Of a stretch of DNA of 64,000 nucleotides, positions 42,617-52,661 are shown piece by piece. The DNA lies in assembly GCF_001514305.1 (NCBI RefSeq), contig NZ_KQ949112.1, forward strand, positions 39,186 through 103,185. The letters run 5' to 3'. Made by a program: the position numbers and the translations under genes. The first letter of the stretch is position 1. Each line of letters begins with the position of its first letter. The notes under the pieces are model-generated. The model was not told the origin of the DNA and made no database searches. It saw nothing but the letters and a program-made list of their open reading frames with translations. Source of the DNA: Streptomyces dysideae. GTDB lineage: Bacteria; Actinomycetota; Actinomycetes; Streptomycetales; Streptomycetaceae.

Positions 42617-43890
42617 GCGCGGGACGCAAGGGCGGGGCCGTCGCCTGGGCGGCCGCCGGTTCGCTGCTGCTGTCGGGCTGCGGGTTCAACGGCTGGTACG
42701 ACGTCCGGCTGCCCGGCGGTGCCGCCGCGGACGGCCACGCCTACCACGTCACCGTCGAGTTCCGGGACGTCCTCGACCTGGTGCCGCAGTCGGCGGTGAA
42801 GGTCAACAACGTCACCGTGGGAGCGGTCGAGAAGGTGGAGCTGGAGGGCTGGCACGCGCGCGTACGCCTCCGGATCGCCGACTCGGTGAAGCTGCCCGCC
42901 AACGCGGTCGCCGAACTGCGGCAGACCAGCGTGCTCGGCGAGAAGTACGTGGCGCTCGCCGCGCCGACCGGGACCGCGCCCGTGGGCCGGCTCGGCGACG
43001 GCGACCGCATCCCGCTGTCCCGCAGCGGCCGCAACCCGGAGATCGAGGAGGTGCTGTCCGCCCTGTCCGCGCTGCTCAACGGCGGCGGGGTGGCCCAGCT
43101 CAAGACGATCACCGTGGAGCTGAACAAGGCCCTGGACGGCCGGGAGAACCGGGTCCGGTCCCTGCTCGGGGAACTGGACACCTTCCTCGGCGGCCTGGAC
43201 GACCAGCGCGCGGACATCGTCCGCGCCCTCAAGGCCGTGGACCGGCTGGCCAAGCGGCTCGGGAAGGAGCAGAAGGCGATCGCCGAGGCCGTCGACACGA
43301 TGCCGCCGGCGCTGAAGGTGCTCGCCGACCAGCGGCGCGATCTGACGAGGATGCTCACCGCCCTGTCGAAGCTCGGCAAGACCGGCACCAAGGTGATCAA
43401 CGCCTCCCACGACGACACGGTCGCGATCCTGAAGCAGCTCAGGCCGATCCTTCGGCAGCTGAACGCCGCGGGCGCCGACCTGCCCAACTCCCTCGAACTG
43501 CTCACCACTTACCCGTTCCCGCGCAACGTGGTGGACGCGATCAAGGGCGACTACGTCAACCTCCACCTCACCGCCGACCTCGACCTGGCCGGCCTCTACG
43601 GCAACCTGACGGACGAGCCCGGCGACCCGGGCGAGGGCGACGGGAACCCCCAGGAGCCCGATGTCCCCGATGTACCCGGCGTACCCGATCTGCCGGACCT
43701 CCCGGACCCGCCGGCCGTCCCGACGCCCACCGCGCTGCCGAGCACGCCCGGCGTGCCGTCCGCTCCTTCCGGCGGCGACCTGCTGTGTCCGCCGGTGTGC
43801 AGCAGTAGCTACTCCACCGCGGGCGGTGGCCTGCCCGAGGGCATCGACCTCGCACTCGCCGAGCTGATGCTGAAGGGGGTTCAGCCGTGA
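42613..43890 (+). CDS. Mce family lipoprotein, fifth (MceE/LprN position)
   Basis: A 425-residue protein with a lipoprotein signal: AVAWAAAGSLLLSGCGFNGWYDV, where LLSGC is the lipobox and the Cys is near residue 23. In mce operons the fifth Mce is regularly the lipoprotein. The Mce domain is YHVTVEFRDVLDLVPQSAVKVNNVTVGAVEKVEL with LRQTSVLGEKYVALA. The helical region is followed by a Pro/Asp-rich linker (about residues 345-395) and a C-terminus with CPPVCSSS, in which the two Cys may be paired. ATG at 42613 overlaps the previous stop. Confidence 0.92.
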   Translation: MSAGRKGGAVAWAAAGSLLLSGCGFNGWYDVRLPGGAAADGHAYHVTVEFRDVLDLVPQSAVKVNNVTVGAVEKVELEGWHARVRLRIADSVKLPANAVAELRQTSVLGEKYVALAAPTGTAPVGRLGDGDRIPLSRSGRNPEIEEVLSALSALLNGGGVAQLKTITVELNKALDGRENRVRSLLGELDTFLGGLDDQRADIVRALKAVDRLAKRLGKEQKAIAEAVDTMPPALKVLADQRRDLTRMLTALSKLGKTGTKVINASHDDTVAILKQLRPILRQLNAAGADLPNSLELLTTYPFPRNVVDAIKGDYVNLHLTADLDLAGLYGNLTDEPGDPGEGDGNPQEPDVPDVPGVPDLPDLPDPPAVPTPTALPSTPGVPSAPSGGDLLCPPVCSSSYSTAGGGLPEGIDLALAELMLKGVQP

Positions 43891-45164
43891 TCACCCGTAC
43901 GGTCAAGACCCAACTGCTCGCCTTCGCCACCGTCACCGCCGTCGGGGTGTCGTACGTCGGCGCCGAGTACACCGGCCTGGTGGACGGCCTCCTGGACCGC
44001 GGCTACACCGTGCGGGCGGACTTCGCCGACTCCGGGGGCATCTTCCCCGGCGCCGAGGTCACCTATCGCGGGGTGCCGGTGGGCCGCGTCGGCGCGCTGT
44101 CGCTGACCGGGTCCGGCGGTGTCTCGGTCGCCCTCGACATCGACGACGAGGCGCCGCGCATCCCCGCGGACACCCTCGCGGTGGTCGCGAACCGTTCGGC
44201 GGTGGGTGAGCAGTACGTCGACCTGCAGCCGCGCACGGCCGGCGGGCCGTATCTCCTCGACGGCAGCGGCATCCCGCGCGAGAGCACCCGGGTGCCGCTG
44301 CCCGTGACGGACCTCGTCCTCGGCCTGGACCGGCTGGTGAACTCGGTCGGCAAGGACGATCTGCGGGTCACCGTCGACGAGTTGGGCGAGGCGTTCGCCG
44401 GCACCGGGCCGCACCTCAGCCGCCTGGTGGACTCGGGCAACGCGCTGGTGGAGTCGGCGTCCGAGTCGCTGCCCGAGACGATCTCGCTGATCGAGGACTC
44501 GCGGAAGGTCCTCAAGACGCAGGCCGACCAGGGCTCGTCCATCAAGTCGTTCGCCCGCGATCTGGCGGCGCTCACCGAGCAGTTGAAGTCGAGCGACGCG
44601 GACCTGCGCAAGCTGATCGGCAACGCCCGGCCGGCCTCGCAGGAGCTCAACTCCCTCCTGAAGTCCATCTCGCCGCGGCTGTCGGTCCTGCTGGCCAACC
44701 TGATCAGCGGCGGCCAGGTCATGGTCGCCCGGCTGCCCGGCGTGGAACAGGCGCTGGTCACCTTCCCGCTGATGGTCGCGGGCAGCTACACCGTCGTCCC
44801 CGGCGACGGCACCACCCACTTCGGCCTGGTGGTGAACGCCGACGACCCGCCTGCCTGCACCCAGGGCTACGGCACGGCACGGCGCGACCCCGCCGACACC
44901 AGCACGCGGGAGGCGAACACCGACGCGCGCTGCACGGCGCCGCGCGGCAGTGAGACGTCGGTGCGGGGCGCGCAGAACGCCCCCGGCGCGTCGGCCGGTT
45001 CCGGCGGCGCGAATCAGGCGGCGTTCGTGACGCCGTACGACCCGGAGACCGGTGCCGCCACCGGCCCGGACGGAACACCGGTCGAGTTCGGCTCGACGGG
45101 CGGCCAACAGGCCGTATTCGGAAAGGAGTCGTGGCAATGGCTGCTCGTCGGACCGATGGCATGA
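43887..45164 (+). CDS. Mce family protein, sixth (MceF position)
   Basis: A 425-residue protein from a GTG at 43887 overlapping the previous stop. An N-terminal hydrophobic segment LLAFATVTAVGVSYVGAEY is weaker than in the others. The Mce domain is YTVRADFADSGGIFPGAEVTYRGVPVGRVGALSL with VVANRSAVGEQYVDLQP, and a long helical region follows. The C-terminus is Gly/Ala/Thr-rich with an extra Cys pair (PPACTQGYG, TDARCTAPRG) and ends in VFGKESWQWLLVGPMA. The stop overlaps the start of the first associated protein by 28 bases. Confidence 0.9.
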   Translation: MITRTVKTQLLAFATVTAVGVSYVGAEYTGLVDGLLDRGYTVRADFADSGGIFPGAEVTYRGVPVGRVGALSLTGSGGVSVALDIDDEAPRIPADTLAVVANRSAVGEQYVDLQPRTAGGPYLLDGSGIPRESTRVPLPVTDLVLGLDRLVNSVGKDDLRVTVDELGEAFAGTGPHLSRLVDSGNALVESASESLPETISLIEDSRKVLKTQADQGSSIKSFARDLAALTEQLKSSDADLRKLIGNARPASQELNSLLKSISPRLSVLLANLISGGQVMVARLPGVEQALVTFPLMVAGSYTVVPGDGTTHFGLVVNADDPPACTQGYGTARRDPADTSTREANTDARCTAPRGSETSVRGAQNAPGASAGSGGANQAAFVTPYDPETGAATGPDGTPVEFGSTGGQQAVFGKESWQWLLVGPMA

Positions 45165-45679
45165 GAAGGGCCGTGCACAGGGCCCTGTCGGGTGGGACCC
45201 GGTCAGGCAGGGCCTGGTCGGTGGGGCTGGTGGTGGCGACCGTGCTCACCACCGCGCTGTCGGTCTGGCTGAGCCTCGGGCTCTACGAAGGGCGCGAGGC
45301 GGAGCAGCGGCGCCAGGACATCCTCGCCGCGGCCCGCCAGTCCGCGCTCAACTTCACCTCGCTCGACTACCGGCACTACGACCGGGACAGCGCGCATGTG
45401 CTCCAAGGCGCCACCGGCGATTTCAAGAAGCAGTTCGCCGCCCAGACCAAGGAGCTGACCAGGCTCGTCGCCGAGAACAAGTCCGTGTCCGACGGCCAGG
45501 TCCTCGAGGCGGGCATCGTGCGCTCCGACGCGGACTCGGCCCGCGTCCTGGTGGTCGCCGACAGCAAGGTGACCAACACCGCCGTGCCCGAGGGGGCGGC
45601 GCGCACCTACCGGCTGCAGCTCGACCTCGTGCACCGGGACGGCCGCTGGCTGACCTCCGACGTCGAGTTCGTCGGCTGA
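45137..45679 (+). CDS. Mce-associated membrane protein (Mas-type), first
   Basis: A 180-residue protein. A short basic N-terminus is followed by the helix WSVGLVVATVLTTALSVWLSLGLY and an external nuclear-transport-factor-2-like fold typical of Mas/Mam proteins (AARQSALNFTSLDYRHYDRDSAHVLQGATGDFKKQF, VRSDADSARVLVVADSKVTNT, YRLQLDLVHRDGRWLTSDVEFVG). The ATG at 45137 is about 8 bases after AAAGGAG and is preferred to the GTG at 45131. Proteins of this type follow mce genes in all mce operons and stabilise the complex. Confidence 0.85.
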   Translation: MAARRTDGMRRAVHRALSGGTRSGRAWSVGLVVATVLTTALSVWLSLGLYEGREAEQRRQDILAAARQSALNFTSLDYRHYDRDSAHVLQGATGDFKKQFAAQTKELTRLVAENKSVSDGQVLEAGIVRSDADSARVLVVADSKVTNTAVPEGAARTYRLQLDLVHRDGRWLTSDVEFVG

Positions 45680-45710
45680 CCGGCCCCGCCGCCCAGTGAG
45701 GAGTACGACC

Positions 45711-46421
45711 GTGCCGAAGACGAAGACGACGACGACGCAAGCCCGCGGGCGCACCATGACCGCGGCCGCCCGGGCCGCGGCCAAGCGCGCGGAGCGCGGC
45801 CAGCACGCCCCCGGCCCGGCCACCGACGAAGAGGCGCCGCTCGCCGGACGCACCGTGCTCGTCGAGGCCCCGAAGGACGGCTGGGACGACCCGCCCGAGC
45901 CGACACCAGAGGCCTTCGAGGCAGACGCGTCCGAGGAGCCGCGCCGACGACGGCTGCTCACGGCGGTCCTGGCCCTCCTGCTCGTGGCGGGCCTGGTCGC
46001 GGTCGCGGTTCTGGGGTGGCAGTACCGGGAGGCGCGGCGGACCCAGGACGCCCGGGGCGAGGCGCTCACCGCCGCCCGGCAGGCGGCGCCCGTCGTGCTG
46101 TCGTACGACTACCAGCACCTGGACCGCGATTTCACCCGGGCCCGTACCCATCTGACCGGCGGCTTCCGCGACGAGTACCGCAAGACCACGACGGCCGTGG
46201 TCGCGCCGACCGCCGAGAAGTACCACGGGGTGGTGAAGGCGACGGTCGCCACGGCCTCCGTCGTGTCGGCCGCTCCGGAGAAGGTCGTGGTCCTGCTCTT
46301 CGTCAACCAGGTCACGCAGAGCACCCAGGTCTCGGGGTCCCGCCTGGATCTGAACCGGGTGCGGATGACGATGAGCCGCACGTCAGAGGGATGGAAGGTG
46401 AGTGCCGTCGACGCCCTGTGA
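45711..46421 (+). CDS. Mce-associated membrane protein (Mas-type), second
   Basis: A 236-residue protein. A long basic/Ala/Glu-rich cytoplasmic N-terminus (residues 1-80) is followed by the helix LLTAVLALLLVAGLVAVAVLGW and an external domain like that of its neighbour (ARQAAPVVLSYDYQHLDRDFTRARTHLTGGFRDEYRKTT, VVVLLFVNQVTQST, VRMTMSRTSEGWKVSAVDAL). The GTG at 45711 is 7 bases after GTGAGGAG and is preferred to the GTG at 45696, which lies within that site. It is the last gene of the operon, before a terminator. Confidence 0.85.
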   Translation: MPKTKTTTTQARGRTMTAAARAAAKRAERGQHAPGPATDEEAPLAGRTVLVEAPKDGWDDPPEPTPEAFEADASEEPRRRRLLTAVLALLLVAGLVAVAVLGWQYREARRTQDARGEALTAARQAAPVVLSYDYQHLDRDFTRARTHLTGGFRDEYRKTTTAVVAPTAEKYHGVVKATVATASVVSAAPEKVVVLLFVNQVTQSTQVSGSRLDLNRVRMTMSRTSEGWKVSAVDAL

Positions 46422-46437
46422 TCAGCCCTTTCGGACC

Positions 46438-46468
46438 TGCCCCCGCGCATCCCGCGCGGGGGCATTTT
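46438..46468 (+). terminator. Rho-independent terminator of the mce operon
   Basis: TGCCCCCGCG (46438-46447), 7-base loop, complement CGCGGGGGCA (46455-46464), then TTTT. It begins 17 bases after the stop of the last mce-associated gene. Confidence 0.85.
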
Positions 46469-46510
46469 CGTGCGCGCGCTCTTGACAGCCGTCCACAACC
46501 ACAGGCAATC

Positions 46511-46546
46511 TTCCATTACGCAGAAACAAACTTCCGCCATACGGAA
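46511..46546 (+). promoter_or_regulatory. Double operator upstream of hyi (AllR/IclR type)
   Basis: An imperfect 15-mer TTCCATTACGCAGAA (46511-46525) and a perfect palindrome TTCCG-CCATA-CGGAA (46532-46546) have centres 21 bp apart, about two helical turns. The gcl promoter has the same two-site geometry. The perfect site ends 30 bases before the hyi ATG. In Streptomyces coelicolor the IclR-family repressor AllR binds 15-bp pseudopalindromes in allantoin/glyoxylate genes, so these are its likely targets. The regulator is not in the window. Confidence 0.7.
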
Positions 46547-46575
46547 TTTCAACACGGGAGGGAGCGCCGACTCAG

Positions 46576-47397
46576 ATGGGATTCGCAGAGCAGCGCTTCA
46601 ACGTCAACCTGTCGATCCTCTTCACGGAACTCCCGCTCCTGGAGCGCCCCGCGGCCGCCGCCGCGGCCGGCTTCACCGCGGTCGAGCTGTGGTGGCCCTG
46701 GGTCGACTCCCCCACCCCCGAGCAGTCCGAGCTCGACGCCCTGAAGAAGGCGATCGAGGACGCGGGCGTCCAGCTCACCGGCCTGAACTTCTATGCCGGA
46801 CAGCTGCCCGGCCCGGACCGCGGCGCCCTGTCGATCCCGGGCACGGAGTCGGAGAAGTTCCGCGCCAACATCGACGTGGCCGCCGACTTCGCCGCCTCCC
46901 TGGGCTGTACGGCGCTCAACGCCCTGTACGGCAACCGCGTCGAGGGCGTGGACCCGGCCGAGCAGGACGCGCTCGCGCTGGAGAACCTCGTTCTCGCGGC
47001 CCGGGCGGCCGACGGGATCGGCGCGATCCTGCTGATCGAGACGCTCAACCAGCCGGAGTCGCCGCGCTACCCGCTGGTGACCGCCCCGGCCGGCGTCGGC
47101 CTCGTCGACAAGGTCAACGAGGCCACCGGCCTCGGCAACGCGCGCTTCCTCATGGACCTCTACCACCTGTCCATGAACGGCGAGGACCTGCCGTCGGTGA
47201 TCGAGCGGTACGCGTCGAGGACCGGCCACGTCCAGATCGCCGACAGCCCCGGCCGCGGCGCCCCGGGCACGGGATCGCTGCCGCTGGAGGACCTCCTCGA
47301 CCAGCTGAAGAAGGCGGGTTACGACGGCTGGGTCGGCCTCGAGTACAAGCCGGGCGACCGCCCGAGCGCCGAGGCCTTCGACTGGCTTTCCCACTGA
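46576..47397 (+). CDS. hyi: Hydroxypyruvate isomerase
   Basis: A 273-residue TIM-barrel (AP-endonuclease-2/xylose isomerase-like) enzyme interconverting hydroxypyruvate and tartronate semialdehyde. FNVNLSILFTELPLLERPAAAAAAGFTAVELWWPW is the first strand and helix. GLNFYAG, LIETLNQPESPRYPLV, FLMDLYHLSMNGED and GHVQIADSPGRGAPGTGSLPLEDLL carry the family's Glu-His-Asp-Glu metal-binding residues. It ends 26 bases before the reductase gene, with which it forms an operon controlled by the double operator. ATG at 46576 is preceded by CACGGGAGGG. Confidence 0.92.
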   Translation: MGFAEQRFNVNLSILFTELPLLERPAAAAAAGFTAVELWWPWVDSPTPEQSELDALKKAIEDAGVQLTGLNFYAGQLPGPDRGALSIPGTESEKFRANIDVAADFAASLGCTALNALYGNRVEGVDPAEQDALALENLVLAARAADGIGAILLIETLNQPESPRYPLVTAPAGVGLVDKVNEATGLGNARFLMDLYHLSMNGEDLPSVIERYASRTGHVQIADSPGRGAPGTGSLPLEDLLDQLKKAGYDGWVGLEYKPGDRPSAEAFDWLSH

Positions 47398-47423
47398 TCC
47401 CCCGCACTGAGAGGCGCCCACTT

Positions 47424-48341
47424 ATGAGCAACGCACTCGCAGCTTCTTCCCACCCGGCCCGCCCGGCGATTGCCTGGATCGGCCTCGGCATCATGGGCTC
47501 CCCCATGTCCGAGAACCTCATCAAGGCGGGTTACGACGTCACCGGCTTCACCCTGGAGCAGGACAAGCTGGACCGCCTGGCCGCCGCCGGGGGCACGGCC
47601 GCCGGTTCGATCGCCGAGGCCGTCAAGGACGCCGACGTCGTCATCACGATGGTGCCCGCCTCCCCGCAGGTCGAGGCCATCGCGTACGGCCCGGACGGCA
47701 TCCTGGAGAACGCCGGGTCCGGCGCCCTGCTGATCGACATGTCGTCCATCACCCCGCAGACCTCGGTCGACCTCGCGAAGGCCGCCAAGGACAAGGGCAT
47801 CCGTGTCCTCGACGCTCCCGTGTCCGGCGGTGAGGCCGGTGCCGTCGAGGCCGTGCTGTCGATCATGGTCGGCGGCGAGCAGGCGGACTTCGACATCGCG
47901 AAGCCGATCTTCGAGGCGCTGGGCAGGACCATCGTGCTGTGCGGTCCGCATGGCTCGGGTCAGACCGTGAAGGCCGCCAACCAGCTGATCGTCGCCGTGA
48001 ACATCCAGGCGTGCGCCGAGGCCGTGGTCTTCCTGGATAAGTCCGGCGTGGACCTGAAGGCGGCGCTGGACGTCCTGAACGGCGGCCTGGCGGGCTCGAC
48101 CGTGCTGACGCGCAAGAAGGACAACTTCCTGAACCGCGACTTCAAGCCGGGTTTCCGGATCGACCTGCACCACAAGGACATGGGCATCGTCACGGACGCC
48201 GCCCGCAACGTCGGTGCCGCCCTGCCGGTCGGGGCCGTGGTCGCCCAGCTGGTCGCAAGCCTGCGTACGCAGGGCGACGGCGGCCTGGACCACTCGGCCC
48301 TGCTGCGGGCCGTCGAGCGCCTCTCCGGCACCCAGGTCTGA
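47424..48341 (+). CDS. glxR: Tartronate semialdehyde reductase (2-hydroxy-3-oxopropionate reductase)
   Basis: A 305-residue beta-hydroxyacid dehydrogenase reducing tartronate semialdehyde to D-glycerate with NAD(P)H. The N-terminal Rossmann motif is IAWIGLGIMGSPMSENLIKAG. DAPVSGGEAGAVEAVLSIMVGG is the substrate-binding DxPVSGG signature, and GSGQTVKAANQLIVAVNIQACAEAVVF carries the catalytic Lys. The helical C-terminal domain includes FKPGFRIDLHHKDMGIV. It completes the glycerate route for glyoxylate with the carboligase encoded at 49.8 kb. An extra 10-residue N-terminus (MSNALAASSH) precedes the usual start. Confidence 0.93.
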   Translation: MSNALAASSHPARPAIAWIGLGIMGSPMSENLIKAGYDVTGFTLEQDKLDRLAAAGGTAAGSIAEAVKDADVVITMVPASPQVEAIAYGPDGILENAGSGALLIDMSSITPQTSVDLAKAAKDKGIRVLDAPVSGGEAGAVEAVLSIMVGGEQADFDIAKPIFEALGRTIVLCGPHGSGQTVKAANQLIVAVNIQACAEAVVFLDKSGVDLKAALDVLNGGLAGSTVLTRKKDNFLNRDFKPGFRIDLHHKDMGIVTDAARNVGAALPVGAVVAQLVASLRTQGDGGLDHSALLRAVERLSGTQV

Positions 48342-48424
48342 TCCGGGCCCCCAAAGCCTCCGGGCGGCGTCGGCGCTGACATCTGTCCTGTCGCGCCCAG
48401 GCGCCGGCGCCGCCCGGAATCCAC

Positions 48425-48549
48425 TTCAACAAACTGCTGACGGCGCGACCACGCCGGCTTCCTCGAGGTGACCGACGACGTCACCGGCTTCGGTCGGGGC
48501 GCGGGCAGGGTGTGGACCGCGGCGGCGTGCGAGCCAGTGCGGTGGTGAA
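48425..48549 (+). pseudogene. Catalase N-terminal relic
   Basis: The frame ending at TGA 48547-48549 reads RDHAGFLEVTDDVTGFGRGAGRVW. It matches the invariant catalase segment RGxGAYGYFEVTDDVTGFT just after the catalytic His region. About 20 codons are recognisable and the rest (over 450 codons) is gone. In Streptomyces the gene next to tartronate semialdehyde reductase is a catalase, so this is its scar. A copy of the CAACAAA-TG-TGACG motif (48425-48442) found in front of the uricase operon immediately precedes it. Confidence 0.6.
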
Positions 48550-48656
48550 GGACCCGGGATCCCCTTCTTGACTTCTTGACCCGAAGGAAGGGCATCCCGG
48601 ACTCCATCGCGGCCGCCGCGGTCCCGACATCTCCCGAGCACCCGTTCAAGAGAGCG

Positions 48657-48690
48657 AGCGCCGGATACGGACGGTCCCGTATCCGGCGCT
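48657..48690. repeat. Perfect 14-bp inverted repeat
   Basis: AGCGCCGGATACGG (48657-48670) and its exact complement (48677-48690), separated by 6 bases. There is no T-run. It lies about 50 bases before the small gene at 48742, so it is either a terminator for glxR or an operator for that gene. Confidence 0.6.
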
Positions 48691-48741
48691 CTCCGGCGTC
48701 TCCGGGGTGCGGAACGGCCCCGTCCGCAGGAGCCTGAAGGC

Positions 48742-48978
48742 ATGGCACATCCCATCGAGCATCCGCACATCGTGGTGCACGCCCCGGCCCTGGACGGCTC
48801 CCGGCGGGTCACCTCGGGCGACGAGACGCTGGGGATCGCCTCGCACGCCGACGACGTCAGCGAGATCCTGCGGCTGGCCGACCTGTACGTGACCGACGTG
48901 GCCGAGAGCGATCTCATCGAGTGGCAGGGTGGCGGGCCGGACGACTGGCCCGGGCTGTCGGAGCACCACGAGCAGTGA
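48742..48978 (+). CDS. Small acidic protein of unknown function
   Basis: A 78-residue protein MAHPIEHPHIVVHAPALDGSRRV. It is acidic (DDVSEILRLADLYVTDVAESDLIEWQGGGPDDW), without membrane segments or cysteines, and with composition and codon use like its neighbours. Small proteins with 'VTSGDETLGIASHADDVSEILRLAD' are common in Streptomyces, but I know no function. The ATG at 48742 follows AGGAGCCTGAAGGC. The 14-bp inverted repeat just upstream may regulate it. Confidence 0.7.
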   Translation: MAHPIEHPHIVVHAPALDGSRRVTSGDETLGIASHADDVSEILRLADLYVTDVAESDLIEWQGGGPDDWPGLSEHHEQ

Positions 48979-49152
48979 GGCCGGCCATGTCCCGGCCATG
49001 TACGCCGCGGTGCGTACCCGGGCTACGCAACCCTCAAATCAAGCTCTGAACACGGCGCCAGGGGCTTCAACCCACCCCGTGGCAGGGCACATTCTCGGTC
49101 ACACGGGGCCCGCCGGCACGGGGGCGGCGGGCCCCTGTTCGAGGGGGATGCG

Positions 49153-49746
49153 ATGAGCGGCGGTACGACGGTCCGGTTGGCGCCGCACGAGATCGCGTTG
49201 CTGCGGGGCGGCTCGCGCGCCGCGCTCACGGTGACCGCGCTCGCCCTGCATCTGCGGGGCGCCGTGGACGCGGGCCGGCCCGGGACGATGCGGACGACGG
49301 GGGTGTCCGCAGACGACGCCGGGCCGGCCCTGCCGCCTCTGATGACGGCCGTGCACGGGACGCTGCACCAGCCCGCGGGCCTGGCCGAGTTGCTGAAACG
49401 GCCCGGTGTGCGGCAGGCGCTCGCCGAGCTGCGGAGCGAGCTCAGGGACGCGGGGTTCCTGCGCGCCCTGCCGCCGGGACGGACCCGCGCCGCCCGGAGC
49501 GCCCTCCAGGCGCTGCGCGCCGCCCATCCCCTGCCGACCCGGCGGAAGGGCGTACCGCAGGACGACATGCTGCTCGCGGTGGCCCTCCACGGCGATCCGG
49601 CGCTGCGCCTCCTCGCGGCGCGCTTCGCCATGCGGGCCGGGCTGACCGGCCGGGCCAAGGTGGCGGACGACGGACTCTTCCCGCACTCCTGGGGCGGCGG
49701 CGGAGGCGGGGCGTACGCGTGCAGCGGGGGCGGGCCCGCGGACTGA
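49153..49746 (+). CDS. TIGR04222-type protein, Gly-rich C-terminus
   Basis: A 197-residue protein. The N-terminal VRLAPHEIALLRGGSRAALTVTALALHLRGAVDAG and the middle LPPLMTAVHGTLHQPAGLAELLKRPGVRQALAELRSELRDAGFL match the actinobacterial TIGR04222 family. The C-terminus ends LFPHSWGGGGGGAYACSGGGPAD, the family's hallmark Gly/Ser/Cys-rich tail, here shortened (usually it has more Cys-Gly repeats). Typical members also have membrane helices, which are not evident in this one, so it is a short variant. Function is unknown. The start follows GGGGG with a GAGGGGGATGCG context. Confidence 0.75.
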   Translation: MSGGTTVRLAPHEIALLRGGSRAALTVTALALHLRGAVDAGRPGTMRTTGVSADDAGPALPPLMTAVHGTLHQPAGLAELLKRPGVRQALAELRSELRDAGFLRALPPGRTRAARSALQALRAAHPLPTRRKGVPQDDMLLAVALHGDPALRLLAARFAMRAGLTGRAKVADDGLFPHSWGGGGGGAYACSGGGPAD

Positions 49747-49825
49747 GCGCACGAGGACTCCAGAAGGGGCGGCCCGTCCCCCGGACGGACCCGCCCCTCA
49801 CTCAGACCGTGATCGCTGCGCCCTG

Positions 49826-51610
<1,785 letters not shown>

Positions 51611-51671
51611 TGAGTACTCCTGCTTCGGCTGTCGGATACGCACTCCCGTCGCGCCCCGCGGTGAGCACTTC

Positions 51672-51707
51672 TTCCGCATTACGGAAAACCTTTTCTACGA
51701 TCTGGAA
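51672..51707 (-). promoter_or_regulatory. Double operator upstream of gcl (AllR/IclR type)
   Basis: A perfect palindrome TTCCG-CATTA-CGGAA (51672-51686) and an imperfect TTCTACGATCTGGAA (51693-51707) have centres 21 bp apart. The perfect site is nearest the gene, as in the hyi promoter. The array begins 62 bases upstream of the gcl ATG. See the hyi entry for the regulator. Confidence 0.72.
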
Positions 51708-51770
51708 GTAATGTAGGTGGGTGGGGGAAGGCCGTCAAGAGACGGACAAGCCGGGGTCACCTGGAGGACG

Positions 51771-52505
51771 ATGGGACCGCTGTCCAGCCGTGACGTCCTG
51801 GAGTGGGCCATGACCGAGAGCGTGCCGGTGCGCTGCCCGGCCTGCCGGCGCGAGCGTCTCTACGCGGCACCGTCGTACCCGTGCGTGTGCGGCGCGTCCG
51901 TCGCGCCGCGGCTCGATCAGCGCGGGACGCCGACGGCTGTGACGCACCGGGTGTGGGACGAGGAATGGGCGGCGGTCAGGTGCGGGGCCTGCGGGCGCCG
52001 GGACCAGTGGCCGTACCCGGAGCTGGGCTGCCCGTGCGGGACGGTACTGCGGATCCCGGTGGCGGGCCCGGACGCGTCGTCAGCCCCGGCCGCCGGGAAC
52101 ACCGCCGTCGGGACCCCGCGGCGGCGCGCCTTCCAGCCGGTCACGACCCGCACCGCCCGCGACGCGGTCACGGCCGCCGCCGTCTATCTGCGCTGGCTCG
52201 GCTACCGCGACATCCGCCGCGCCGACCGACGCCCCTCGTCCGGCATCGGCATCGCCGCCCGCGGCCTGCTGGCCCAGGTCGACCCGACGATACGCCCGGC
52301 TTCCCTACGGGACGTGGAATGCCTGTGGCTGACAGCAATGACGGAAACGGCGGACTGCGTGTACTTCTCCCTCGCCGGCTACACCCCCGACGCCCGTACC
52401 CGCGCCGACGCTCTGGGCGTCCCCCTGTTCGTCCTCGACCTCACGGGCGCGCCCCAGCCGGTCAATAGCCACGCGGACGAACTCGACGCGACGGGGGCGC
52501 GGTAG
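51771..52505 (+). CDS. Zinc-ribbon protein with C-terminal endonuclease-like fold
   Basis: A 244-residue protein from ATG at 51771 after GGAGGA. Two Cys4 zinc ribbons are visible at the N-terminus: CPACRRERLYAAPSYPCVCGA (CxxC...CxC) and CGACGRRDQWPYPELGCPCG. The C-terminal 110 residues (RDAVTAAAVYLRWLGYRDIRRADRRPSSGIGIAARGLLAQVDPTIRPASLRDVECLWLTAMTETADCVYFSLAGYTPDARTRADALGVPLFVLDLTG) look like an Mrr/restriction-endonuclease-type fold. The pattern is a helix with Gly, a possible acidic core 'AQVD', then strand CVYFSLAGY and a following helix. Nuclease residues are not fully conserved, so activity is doubtful. It is divergent from gcl. Confidence 0.7.
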   Translation: MGPLSSRDVLEWAMTESVPVRCPACRRERLYAAPSYPCVCGASVAPRLDQRGTPTAVTHRVWDEEWAAVRCGACGRRDQWPYPELGCPCGTVLRIPVAGPDASSAPAAGNTAVGTPRRRAFQPVTTRTARDAVTAAAVYLRWLGYRDIRRADRRPSSGIGIAARGLLAQVDPTIRPASLRDVECLWLTAMTETADCVYFSLAGYTPDARTRADALGVPLFVLDLTGAPQPVNSHADELDATGAR

Positions 52506-52661
52506 GCCGGGGCTGACCTTCCCCTCGTAGCGTTGAGGCTGTGACTGCAGGGGAAGTTGAGAGTCATGGCGGAGAAGCTCGTTGCACGACCTTCACTCCG
52601 CCGGACAGCACTGGTCAAGGGGGCCGGAACTGGACAACTGAGGCTCTGCCTTGCGTTCGGC

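Noticed and set aside
48657..48690. Possible CRISPR or attachment repeat
   Set aside because: Single perfect inverted repeat with no repeated spacer units; better explained as a hairpin or operator.
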